23,568 bases of DNA from Thermoplasmatota archaeon (GTDB taxonomy: Archaea > Thermoplasmatota > Thermoplasmata > Thermoplasmatales > Thermoplasmataceae). The notes beneath the pieces are model-generated. The model had not been told where the DNA came from and did no database searches. It was given only the letters and a program-made list of their open reading frames with translations. Below are positions 8,103 through 15,397 of the stretch, piece by piece. Positions within the stretch are counted from its first letter, which is position 1; each line of letters begins with the position of its first letter. The position numbers were made by a program, and so were the translations under genes. The DNA lies in contig JAMDCG010000070.1 of NCBI GenBank assembly GCA_023489425.1, positions 1 to 23,568 of the forward strand. Direction: 5' to 3'.

Positions 8103-9077
8103 TTATAACTGAAACTCTCCTGGTTTGAAACATTTGACGTAATGATTTTCTTCAGCCTCTATGGTTGGTGGTTCGTTAACGATACAGTTATTGTCGGCCA
8201 AGGGGCAAATTGATGCATAAGAACATCCTTTGTTCTGGCTAACTATATTCTGTTTCTTTTGCCCATAGTTATTCAGAACATCCATTATTTTAGAATTTCC
8301 TAGGAGTTTAGATGGTTTAATTGATGCTAGAAATGTTGTGTATGGATGCAAAGGGTTTTTTAATATATCTCTTGTCCACCCAACCTCTATTATTTTACCC
8401 CTGTATAGCACTGCGACTTTTTTGGCAATTTTTGGAACAATCATTATATCATGTGTAATGAGAAGAAGAGTTGCCCCAAACATCTCCCCTTCGTTTTTAA
8501 GAGTCCCTATAATTTCATCTCTGTGGATGAAATCAATCATAGTTGTGGGTTCATCTACAACAACATATTTAGGTTTCACAATGAAGGCTCTTGCAATAAG
8601 TATTCTTTGCTTCTCTCCTCCACTTAGGTCGCTTCCTTTCTTATCCAGATAGTCTTCGCTTAGTCCACTTGACCTTAGAGCTTCAATTAATAATTCTTTC
8701 TTTTCGCTGGGATCTTTAATCCTCAGGAGAAAGCGTAATGGTCTGTCCAGTATCTCCTTTACAGTTTCTAGAGAGTCAATTGCTCCGTATGGATCCTGAT
8801 GAATGTACTGTGTTGTTTTCCAAAGTTCATTCTTCCTGTAGCTTCCTATCTCTTTACCAGACAATAGTACTTTACCCTTGCTTGGTTTTTCCAGACCACA
8901 TGATATTCTTCCCAGTGTCGATTTTCCGGACCCAGTTTCACCGACAATAGCTATGTTCTCCAATGAATTGACAGTTAATGAAACGTCATCCAGCGCTGTG
9001 ACTATATACCCTTTCCTGCCAAAATACTTGCTCAGGTCATGAACCTCAAGAATGTGATCTGAGAATGAAAAATTCAG
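8103..9077 (-). CDS. ABC importer ATPase 2 (OppF/DppF-like)
   Basis: Second nucleotide-binding subunit of the Opp/Dpp-type importer, 324 residues from the proposed CTG start. Walker A GETGSGKST is at 46-54, the signature LSGGEKQR at 151-158, Walker B VVVDEP at 172-177, and the H-loop His at 209. The C-terminal Opp domain keeps four Cys (285, 291, 298, 316) in the pattern known to bind an Fe-S cluster in DppD/DppF-type proteins. No ATG, GTG or TTG lies in frame before residue 39, and starting there would delete the first beta-strands before Walker A. The CTG at 9077-9075 overlaps the TGA of the upstream ATPase as CTGA. It sits just after GAGGTGAT, an excellent ribosome-binding site, and puts Walker A at 46-54 exactly as in the partner ATPase. 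Confidence 0.9.
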   Translation of the reverse strand: MNFSFSDHILEVHDLSKYFGRKGYIVTALDDVSLTVNSLENIAIVGETGSGKSTLGRISCGLEKPSKGKVLLSGKEIGSYRKNELWKTTQYIHQDPYGAIDSLETVKEILDRPLRFLLRIKDPSEKKELLIEALRSSGLSEDYLDKKGSDLSGGEKQRILIARAFIVKPKYVVVDEPTTMIDFIHRDEIIGTLKNEGEMFGATLLLITHDIMIVPKIAKKVAVLYRGKIIEVGWTRDILKNPLHPYTTFLASIKPSKLLGNSKIMDVLNNYGQKKQNIVSQNKGCSYASICPLADNNCIVNEPPTIEAEENHYVKCFKPGEFQL

Positions 9078-9874
9078 TCTATCACCTCATTTAATGTTGA
9101 TACTAATTTCCTTGTATATTCATTTTGTGGGTTGTTGATTATGTTTTTTATTGCACCTTTTTCAACTATCAACCCATCTTTCATTACTAGCATCTCATCA
9201 GCCAGAAAAATTACAGACGGCAAATCGTGTGTTATATATATCATTGATGAACCAGATCTCTGTAAATTTTTTTTGAGTATTGACAGTACGTAAAACTCCG
9301 TAATAATATCAAGAGCTGTTGTTGGCTCGTCTGCAATTACAATTTCTGGTCCTGTTATCATTGCCAGTGCAATAAGAATCCTCTGCCTCATTCCTCCACT
9401 TAGCTCATGTGGAAAGTTATCCTTTACGTATAAGGGTAAACTTACATATCTTAAAACCTCATCAATTTTCACTTCAGCTTCTCCTTTTTCGTTAATATTT
9501 AACTTGTCTTTTAAAACTGACATAAAATTTGATTTAACGGATTCTACAGGGTTGAGCGAATTCATTGATGCCTGAAAAATCATTGTAATCTTGTTCCATC
9601 TTATTTTATTTAGTTTATATTCGCTCATGCCAATAATGTTTTTTCCATTGAATATTACTTCACCGGTTGCATAGGAAGGGGGATCGATGATTCCCATAAT
9701 TGCTTTAGCTATTGTACTTTTTCCTGCTCCACTTTCTCCAACAATACCTAATATTTCTCCTCTTCGTAGTTTGAAAGAAATGGAATCAACTGCTTTCTTC
9801 TCTACACCGTAAGATGAGTATATTACTGAAAGGTTTCTGACATCCAAAACGATTTCGCTACTGATAGTATCCAT
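9074..9874 (-). CDS. ABC importer ATPase 1 (OppD/DppD-like)
   Basis: Nucleotide-binding subunit of the importer, 266 residues, on the cytoplasmic face. Walker A GESGAGKST is at 46-54, Q-loop Q101, signature LSGGMRQR at 158-165, Walker B IVIADEP at 178-184, and THD for the H-loop. It stops soon after NEYTRKLVS and so lacks the Cys-containing C-terminal extension that most OppD proteins have; the partner ATPase keeps it. The ATG at 9874 overlaps the TAA of the upstream permease by one base (TAATG) and has GAGGTG upstream, which indicates coupling. It forms a heterodimer with the next gene's product by analogy with OppDF. Confidence 0.93.
   Translation of the reverse strand: MDTISSEIVLDVRNLSVIYSSYGVEKKAVDSISFKLRRGEILGIVGESGAGKSTIAKAIMGIIDPPSYATGEVIFNGKNIIGMSEYKLNKIRWNKITMIFQASMNSLNPVESVKSNFMSVLKDKLNINEKGEAEVKIDEVLRYVSLPLYVKDNFPHELSGGMRQRILIALAMITGPEIVIADEPTTALDIITEFYVLSILKKNLQRSGSSMIYITHDLPSVIFLADEMLVMKDGLIVEKGAIKNIINNPQNEYTRKLVSTLNEVID
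9078..9090 (-). promoter_or_regulatory. Ribosome-binding site that fixes a CTG start
   Basis: The minus strand reads GAGGTGATAGA-CTG. GAGGTGAT is nearly the full complement of the archaeal 16S 3' tail and lies 3 nt before the CTG at 9077. It is inside the last codons of the upstream ATPase, so the two genes should be translationally coupled. Confidence 0.7.
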
Positions 9875-10752
9875 TAAGTTACACCTCTGTAAGCGTTTTC
9901 CAAACTATATCCCATTAATGAAAGCCCCATTGCAAGTATTCCAATGCTTAAACCTGATGGAACTATCCACCACCATGCTCCAACATATAACGCATTTGAG
10001 GTTTGAGCATAAAAGAGAGTTGTGCCCCATGCATAGCTCGTAATTGGTCCTACACCCAGATAATCCATATATGCAAGGAAAAGAATTCCTCCAGTTGCTG
10101 AAAAAATACTTATGGATATAATCAGAGGTAAAGTGTGAGAAAATATATCTTTGATTATATATCTGTTTGGAGTTCCACTCATTATGGCTACCTCTATAAA
10201 AGGAGATTGCTTGATTGAAAGAGCTGTTGATCTTACAGTCCTGGCCATCCATGGCCATGATAAAACTCCGATTATTACGGAGGCTGTAAAATTTGTTGGC
10301 CTAACAAATGTTGAAATGACTATGAGTAAGGGGAGTATAGGTAATATCAGAAAGATATCAGCAAATCTCATTAAAGGCTCATCTGCTCTTGCAAAATATC
10401 CTGCGGATAGGCCGACTACAACTCCAAATAAGGCTGCAATTGCTGCTGATAGAAATGCAACAAAGAGAGTTGGTTGAGAACCATACATCCACTGACTAAA
10501 AAGATCCTGTCCAGAAGCAGATGTTCCAAAGGGATGAGATAGGGACGGGGGAGACCACAGTGGACCAGTAGATGCAATAGGATTGTATGGAAGATAGAAA
10601 AAGGAAATGAGAGCGAGTATGGCGAAAAAAGCCAGTATTATAAAACCAATTTTGAAATAATTATCATGGAAAAGAAGTGACAGTATTCCATTCTCTTTCC
10701 TTAATGATTTCAGGGTCGCTTTAATTTTTCCGTTAATTTTATTTTCAATCAT
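9874..10752 (-). CDS. ABC importer permease 2 (OppC/DppC-like)
   Basis: Inner-membrane subunit of about 292 residues with the OppC layout. It has a cytoplasmic N-terminus, TM1 near residues 35-57, an external stretch containing HPFGTSASGQDLF (the typical HPxGTDxxGRD element), and then five TM helices. The EAA-like coupling loop is around VAIMSGTPNRYIIKDIFSHTLP. The longest reading starts at a GTG (10764), but that GTG is part of the ribosome-binding site AAAGGTGA. The ATG at 10752, 8 nt after it, is the better start. The ribosome-binding site abuts the stop of permease 1 at 10770. A tryptophan-rich segment, YVGAWWW, near residue 255 is a distinctive feature. Confidence 0.92.
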   Translation of the reverse strand: MIENKINGKIKATLKSLRKENGILSLLFHDNYFKIGFIILAFFAILALISFFYLPYNPIASTGPLWSPPSLSHPFGTSASGQDLFSQWMYGSQPTLFVAFLSAAIAALFGVVVGLSAGYFARADEPLMRFADIFLILPILPLLIVISTFVRPTNFTASVIIGVLSWPWMARTVRSTALSIKQSPFIEVAIMSGTPNRYIIKDIFSHTLPLIISISIFSATGGILFLAYMDYLGVGPITSYAWGTTLFYAQTSNALYVGAWWWIVPSGLSIGILAMGLSLMGYSLENAYRGVT

Positions 10753-10769
10753 TAAATTTTTCACCTTTA

Positions 10770-11768
10770 TTAAATGTATGAAACCCTTGGATCCAGAAGT
10801 GGATATAACAGATCTGCTGCTAAATTAGAAAGGATCATCACCACTGACGTTACGAAAAGACCGGCCTCTATTACGGGATAATCATATTCCAGAGCAGCGG
10901 TAATTATTACAGTACCCATTCCCGGTAATGAGAATAGAGATTCAATTATAAATATACCTCCAATCAAATAGCCAAACTGCATAAAGAACTGAGTTATTGA
11001 AGGAAGTAGGGCATTTCTAATTAATTTCATCCTGAATGTTGACTCCTTTAGACCCTCAGCTCTTAACGCGGTAACGAAATCACTCTTCAAAAAATCTATG
11101 GTAGCACTTCTTATTATAAGAGTATGATTAGGAATTGTTGAAATAACTACCACTATTATGGGAAGAGTCATCCCATATAATATAGTAGAAATTGGGGACC
11201 CATACGAAAATGGAACTATAGCTGGGAAAATATGAAGATATAGACTGAAAACAAGAATCATGATCAAAGCAAGCCAGAAAATTGGGATACTGTATACAAA
11301 GTAAAGTAAAGGTACGGAAGCTTTATCGGTTTGCTTATTTTTCCTTATAGCCAGTTCTACACCAATGAATATTGAAACACCCCATGCTATCAACTGAGAG
11401 ATTACTATCAATAAAAGTGTAAATGGTAATGCCCTAAGTACAATATTCATGGCTGGATCATTCAAATACTCAAATGAAGTTCCAAAGTTAGGTGGGAATG
11501 TAAACAATACATTTCTGATGTAGATCACAAATTGATCATAAATTGGGAGATTTAACCCATATTCAGATTCAATTTCCTGTAAGGCCTGCTGGTAAGAAAT
11601 ATGAGGGTTTTCTGCAATTAGCCTGGAAACGAAATCATAGGCAATGTTACCTGGCATTAAATGTTCAATAACAAATATCAAAATCACCGCGGCAAAGTAA
11701 ACTATGACTGTCCCAATTACTCTCTTAACAATATATTTTCTGCTGTATCTCTGCTTCAAACCTGCCAA
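10770..11768 (-). CDS. ABC importer permease 1 (OppB/DppB-like)
   Basis: Inner-membrane subunit of 332 residues with TM1 near 17-36, an external loop of about 70 residues, and then five helices. The EAA loop is visible in VTALRAEGLKESTFRMKLIRNALLP, followed by IESLFSLPGMGTVI and the closing YPLLDPRVSY typical of OppB. The start is a TTG at 11768-11766, backed by GGGAGAT 4 nt upstream and by the basic N-terminus before TM1; no ATG fits. It is separated from the binding-protein gene by 64 bp. That gap holds a small hairpin and its own TATA-like element, so the permease-ATPase part may be transcribed at a lower level than the binding protein. Confidence 0.92.
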   Translation of the reverse strand: MAGLKQRYSRKYIVKRVIGTVIVYFAAVILIFVIEHLMPGNIAYDFVSRLIAENPHISYQQALQEIESEYGLNLPIYDQFVIYIRNVLFTFPPNFGTSFEYLNDPAMNIVLRALPFTLLLIVISQLIAWGVSIFIGVELAIRKNKQTDKASVPLLYFVYSIPIFWLALIMILVFSLYLHIFPAIVPFSYGSPISTILYGMTLPIIVVVISTIPNHTLIIRSATIDFLKSDFVTALRAEGLKESTFRMKLIRNALLPSITQFFMQFGYLIGGIFIIESLFSLPGMGTVIITAALEYDYPVIEAGLFVTSVVMILSNLAADLLYPLLDPRVSYI

Positions 11769-11801
11769 GTTATCTCCCTTCTTTTAAATTATTTTGTTGT
11801 T

Positions 11802-11818
11802 AAAATATTTATATTTAA
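11802..11818 (-). promoter_or_regulatory. Possible internal promoter of the permease-ATPase genes
   Basis: The minus strand holds TTTAAATATAAATATTTTA. A start about 26 nt on would give a 10-20 nt leader containing the GGGAGAT ribosome-binding site of permease 1. Confidence 0.35.
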
Positions 11819-11819
11819 A

Positions 11820-11841
11820 AATTTTATGAGGTTTAATCCTC
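11820..11841 (-). terminator. Weak hairpin at the end of the binding-protein gene
   Basis: GAGG-ATTAAA-CCTC (minus strand) overlaps the stop codon region and is followed by AAAATTTTT. It is a plausible partial terminator between the binding protein and its permeases, but the stem is only 4 bp. Confidence 0.3.
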
Positions 11842-13737
11842 TTTTTCCTTGTTTTTCTTTTTCTTTATGTTATAACCAACACCTACTGCAACTGCTGCTA
11901 TTATGACAACAAAAGCTACGATTATATATAAATCAATATCAGAGAAGGTGCTTTTAGTTATTATAGGATGCACAACCATAAGAGTCCCATCCCAAAACTG
12001 AGGCATTGTCAGTGACTGTGTGTCGAAGATTCCAGTGTGGTTAGTTGCATTTCCCCAGTACACAGAATTGCTAGCTTCTTCAAAATTAGTAGTATAATAG
12101 AGAGGAATCATTGGCACCTGATTTGCAAAGTTCATTGCTAACTCTCGATTCCAGTAATTACTGCGTGGGGTGTCAAAAGGATATGCTGAAGCGTTTATGT
12201 AGTCCTCAATTACATCTGCAAGGGTTCCATTTTTAACCAGATGTGTACCATATAGAGCTGATGCACTTGTTCCCAAAGACTTATCAAAGGCTGGTGTTAG
12301 ATATCCATAGAAGAAAGTGTATATGTTAGTGATGAATGAATTCAACGGGATTCCAAATCCATATCCATCCCAAACTGCTGCGCCATAAGTTGGTTGATCT
12401 GCAGAAGCTAATGTGCTTGTAAAGTCAGTAGTGGTAAGCGGAGTAAGCTGCACCTTAAAACCTGCTGTTTCCCACATTGTTGAAAGTTCAACAGAGATAT
12501 CTGTTGCTCCAGTTTCATAGTTTGGATAAATTACCTTTATTGTAACTGTGCTTCCTGTAGAATTCTCCCAGTATCCGTTTACCAGCTTGAAGCCTGAACT
12601 TTCCATAAGGGAATCAACTTTGGATTGACTCTGTGTGTAATTGGGGATTTGGCTTGACGTCAGTCCAAGCATTTGGTCGTACTGGCTGGTTAGAGTGGCA
12701 TAGTTTAGAAGAGTATAATTTTCACTACCATACCCAAGATGGGCCAATGTTTCTCTGTTAACCGCATACGCAAGTGCCTGTCTTACACTGGTCATATTCA
12801 TTGGATATTGCATATAGTTGAGGTTTATTACCTCCTCCCCTGACGGGACAAGTGTGTGAAGGGAATATCCAGGCACCTTGAATGCCTTTGCACTTGTGTA
12901 AGATCCTCCATCCCATGCAATTTGGATTTCTCCAGAAGAGAGAGCGGATATTTCTGCTGTTGTGGAGTCGAATAATATTATTTTCAGATATTTGTAGTAT
13001 GGCTGACCCTGATAATAATATGGATTTCTTGTTAAAATCAATGGGTTTTCACCAGTTGTATAGTTAGTTATTACATACGGGGAATCCAATACTATATTTT
13101 TCTCATTCGTAAAGCTTGCTAATTGAGACGCAGGAATATTTTCAAATGAAGGGGCATAAACCATGTCCGCTTCTCCACCAGCTAAAAAATTTAAAAGCGA
13201 GGGATAAGAACTCTTGAACACGAGCTGTACTGTTGTACTGTTTATTATGGTTGCATTGTGAACCATAGTTGCTCCAAAATAATCTGCTGTATCCGTTGCA
13301 CTGTTATTGTATAGATTAAGAGAGAATGCTAAATCAGTAGAAGTCATTGGTTGGCCATTGTCCCATTTCAAATTTGACCTAAGTGTTAAGTTCCACACTG
13401 TATATGATGGGTTGCTACTCCATGTTTTCAGCAAGCCTGCATGAATACCTGCTTCAGGTGGATATCCTATTGTGACCAGTGGTGTGTAAAACAGATAGTT
13501 CAAACCAGAAGCAGAATATGTAGTCGTGAATGGGTTTAATGTTGACCATGCATAATCACTCAACAGTAACCCCATATTCAATGTAGAAGAATTACTTGTC
13601 ACACTAGACGCGCTTGCAGAACTTGTATCTGACAAACTTCCTTTTCCTGGTACTGGCCCTGACTGAATAGCACCATAAAAGGCAGATGCTATCATCACAG
13701 ATGCTACGAATATGATTAATACTTTTTTGAGTTTCAT
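11833..13737 (-). CDS. Family 5 extracellular solute-binding protein of the ABC importer
   Basis: A 634-residue SBP_bac_5 protein that captures substrate outside the cell. It has an N-terminal hydrophobic segment (about 5-22) after MKLKK, a Ser/Thr-rich linker (34-53), and the two-lobed binding domain (about 55-575). Family landmarks are LNPFTTTY, LKWDNGQPMTSTDLAFSL, VRQALAYAVNRE and the late FANQVPMIPLYY. A C-terminal membrane helix (about 602-622) is followed by a Lys-rich tail. The tail anchor and the many N-X-S/T sites are typical of archaeal surface binding proteins. In archaea, Opp-type systems of this kind carry cellobiose and other oligosaccharides as well as peptides. Flanking GH12 and GH1 genes favour beta-oligosaccharides here. 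A TATA box lies 28 nt before the ATG. Confidence 0.93.
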   Translation of the reverse strand: MKLKKVLIIFVASVMIASAFYGAIQSGPVPGKGSLSDTSSASASSVTSNSSTLNMGLLLSDYAWSTLNPFTTTYSASGLNYLFYTPLVTIGYPPEAGIHAGLLKTWSSNPSYTVWNLTLRSNLKWDNGQPMTSTDLAFSLNLYNNSATDTADYFGATMVHNATIINSTTVQLVFKSSYPSLLNFLAGGEADMVYAPSFENIPASQLASFTNEKNIVLDSPYVITNYTTGENPLILTRNPYYYQGQPYYKYLKIILFDSTTAEISALSSGEIQIAWDGGSYTSAKAFKVPGYSLHTLVPSGEEVINLNYMQYPMNMTSVRQALAYAVNRETLAHLGYGSENYTLLNYATLTSQYDQMLGLTSSQIPNYTQSQSKVDSLMESSGFKLVNGYWENSTGSTVTIKVIYPNYETGATDISVELSTMWETAGFKVQLTPLTTTDFTSTLASADQPTYGAAVWDGYGFGIPLNSFITNIYTFFYGYLTPAFDKSLGTSASALYGTHLVKNGTLADVIEDYINASAYPFDTPRSNYWNRELAMNFANQVPMIPLYYTTNFEEASNSVYWGNATNHTGIFDTQSLTMPQFWDGTLMVVHPIITKSTFSDIDLYIIVAFVVIIAAVAVGVGYNIKKKKNKEKED

Positions 13738-13760
13738 TGTGTTTGATACTTAAAGAATCT

Positions 13761-13770
13761 ATATATATCT
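13761..13770 (-). promoter_or_regulatory. TATA box of the ABC importer operon
   Basis: AGATATATAT on the minus strand is centred about 28 nt before the ATG at 13737, consistent with a leaderless or nearly leaderless mRNA. Confidence 0.6.
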
Positions 13771-13786
13771 TGATAAAACTCATGTT

Positions 13787-13799
13787 TGGTAGTATACTA
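13787..13799. promoter_or_regulatory. Palindrome, candidate operator of the ABC operon
   Basis: TAGTATACTA (13790-13799) is a perfect 10-bp palindrome, preceded by TGG. The 9-mer TGGTAGTAT is the same as at 5378-5386 before GH1. It sits about 25-30 bp upstream of the operon's TATA box. Confidence 0.4.
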
Positions 13800-14024
13800 T
13801 CCGAGATTTGGTTTTAAATTTCTAATTATATTTGGATTCAGGTATGAATTGAACAATAAGTTATACACTTTCCAATAGTTATAATTTGATTTTCTCATTT
13901 TTATTCACCTTAGTTATTGTTTTTAATTTTCATTTCCTTATATTCCCCTACTCAAATTTACTAAGCTGATTTTTATCATAGAAATATTAGATTATTCTAA
14001 AAAATTTCCTATTCCTTTTTTAAT

Positions 14025-14047
14025 TTACTACCCGTTTTAATATAAAG
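14025..14047 (+). promoter_or_regulatory. Promoter elements of the anchored GH12 gene
   Basis: TTACTACC (14025-14032, the reverse of GGTAGTAA) lies just before TTTTAATATAAAG (14035-14047), a TATA-like element. Transcription from it would start near 14067. A second AT-rich candidate, CTATTAAAT near 14060-14068, would give an almost leaderless message. Confidence 0.35.
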
Positions 14048-14095
14048 TTAAGTTATTATCTATTAAATTCCATAGAGTTCTGTAGATGGAAAAGG

Positions 14096-15085
14096 ATGAA
14101 GAAAGAGTTGAAGGTTGTAATAACTGTTTTTGTGGTACTTTTATTAGTTCTTGCTTTTTATTACGGATATGAAAAAACAAAACCTGTATCAGTGATCATT
14201 CCACCCACTTCACCTCCAGGTAAGAATAATTCAACTTCCCCACCACCAATTTCAAGCAACCACCCTAAGTATCTGGCTCAAGTGATTGGCACGGCATATA
14301 ACCAGTATAATTATGTTCCCTTAAAATACGGTGCAATTGGAACTGATCTTTGGAACTTAAAATCAGCCGATGGGAATACAAACATGACAGTTGAGGATAG
14401 TGGAGTCCTGTATGTGAATTCCACATTTTCAAACGTAAAAAGTAATTACGATACCATTCTGGGATACCCTGAGATAGCCTATGGATATAATCTGGAGGAT
14501 GAAATGTTTGGAAATAAGCAATCGAATGATATTGAATTTCCTATGAAGTTCTCACAGTTTAGGAATTTAACCTTTGACTCTACAGTGAATTATTCGTTTA
14601 CTAATTTATCTCCTTCGTCAATTCCCATAGATTTTTCTTACGATCTTTGGCTTGAGGAAAATCCCACTCCAAACGTTGATCCGAATCAGAATGATTTAGA
14701 AGTAATGATATGGATGTATTGTCAGGATAATCAGCCAATTGGGGAAAAAGTAGGGACTTTCAACTCAAATATTACCTTCAACCATAAAACATACAATGCA
14801 CAGTGGGCAGTTTGGTTTGGTAAGGCCAATGCCTGGCCAACCGTTTCCTTTGTTCTTACAAATCCGGAAGTATTAAGAGAATCAAATATTTCCTTGAATA
14901 TTTCAAAATTTATAGCCTTTGGTGGGTCGGTTTCAAAAGAAAACATGTTAAATCATACATTGATGGGTATAGAAATGGGAAATGAATTTGGGAACGAGAA
15001 TATTGCTAAAAATGTAAGTGATTGGGTCATAAACTACTATGCCTTTAGCGTCGGAAATAACACTGTTAAGATCATTTATCATTAA
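14096..15085 (+). CDS. Membrane-anchored or secreted GH12 endoglucanase
   Basis: A 329-residue glycoside hydrolase family 12 enzyme predicted to act outside the cell on beta-1,4-glucan (cellulose, xyloglucan or similar). Residues 7-24 form a membrane helix or uncleaved signal. Residues 29-55 are a Pro/Ser/Thr linker, as in Sulfolobus GH12 enzymes. The catalytic domain follows: DLWN (84-87), YPEIAYG (124-130), SYDLWL (181-186), LEVMIWMY (201-208, proposed nucleophile E202), QPIGEK, and MGIEMGNEFGN (290-300, proposed acid/base E297). It has many N-X-S/T sites, unlike its cytoplasmic paralogue at 4486-5313. It is divergent from the ABC operon, so extracellular attack and uptake are adjacent. A hairpin terminator follows. 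Confidence 0.8.
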   Translation: MKKELKVVITVFVVLLLVLAFYYGYEKTKPVSVIIPPTSPPGKNNSTSPPPISSNHPKYLAQVIGTAYNQYNYVPLKYGAIGTDLWNLKSADGNTNMTVEDSGVLYVNSTFSNVKSNYDTILGYPEIAYGYNLEDEMFGNKQSNDIEFPMKFSQFRNLTFDSTVNYSFTNLSPSSIPIDFSYDLWLEENPTPNVDPNQNDLEVMIWMYCQDNQPIGEKVGTFNSNITFNHKTYNAQWAVWFGKANAWPTVSFVLTNPEVLRESNISLNISKFIAFGGSVSKENMLNHTLMGIEMGNEFGNENIAKNVSDWVINYYAFSVGNNTVKIIYH

Positions 15086-15098
15086 TAATAAACCACAT

Positions 15099-15141
15099 AA
15101 AAGCAACTATAACATCTAAATTTTCTCTGTGTTGCTTTTTT
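15099..15141. terminator. Hairpin terminator after the GH12 gene, probably bidirectional
   Basis: AAAAGCAAC (15099-15107) pairs perfectly with GTTGCTTTT (15131-15139) around a 23-nt loop. The plus strand continues with more T. On the minus strand the stem ends in TTTT, so it can also serve the small gene that ends at 15161. Confidence 0.55.
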
Positions 15142-15160
15142 AAGTATTTACTTCTATGTA

Positions 15161-15367
15161 TTATTTCCTATTTTGTGCACTTATATCTAGCCCACTTGAG
15201 GAGAGTGATAAAGCAACAAGATGTGCACTGTTCCCAATAACATATACCATGTCCAGTATGTATAAATATTCAGTAACATCGTTGTTCAAGAAAGCAAGAA
15301 TATTGATAACCAGAATAACTATAGAAATTATGCCAACAGTAGTAATTGCATAGATGCTCTTTTTCAT
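15161..15367 (-). CDS. Probable small two-helix membrane protein
   Basis: A 68-residue ORF with a short basic start (MKKS), a hydrophobic helix at about 5-28, a polar turn (NNDVTE), and a second moderately hydrophobic helix at about 33-56, then a polar tail. I do not recognise a family. Coding is supported mainly by position. A TATA-like TTTATTAT (minus strand, 15389-15397) is centred 26 nt before the ATG, the same spacing as the confident leaderless genes here. The ORF ends just before the shared hairpin terminator. It lies in an otherwise gene-free gap, so it is not a shadow of another gene. It could still be chance. Confidence 0.45.
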   Translation of the reverse strand: MKKSIYAITTVGIISIVILVINILAFLNNDVTEYLYILDMVYVIGNSAHLVALSLSSSGLDISAQNRK

Positions 15368-15388
15368 CGAGTTATTACTTATAGGTGC

Positions 15389-15397
15389 ATAATAAAC
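15389..15397 (-). promoter_or_regulatory. TATA-like element for the 68-aa ORF
   Basis: The minus strand reads TTTATTAT within GGTTTATTATG. It is centred about 26 nt upstream of the ATG at 15367. Confidence 0.4.

Larger units (their letters stand above)
13738..14095. other. Divergent promoter region between the ABC operon and anchored GH12
   Basis: This 358-bp AT-rich stretch has no ORF. It holds the TATA box and palindrome of the minus-strand operon at the left end, and the promoter elements of the GH12 gene at the right end. The middle (about 13810-14020) shows nothing I can assign. Confidence 0.5.

Noticed and set aside
10753..10764. GTG start of permease 2
   Set aside because: The GTG is part of the AAAGGTGA ribosome-binding site serving the ATG at 10752.
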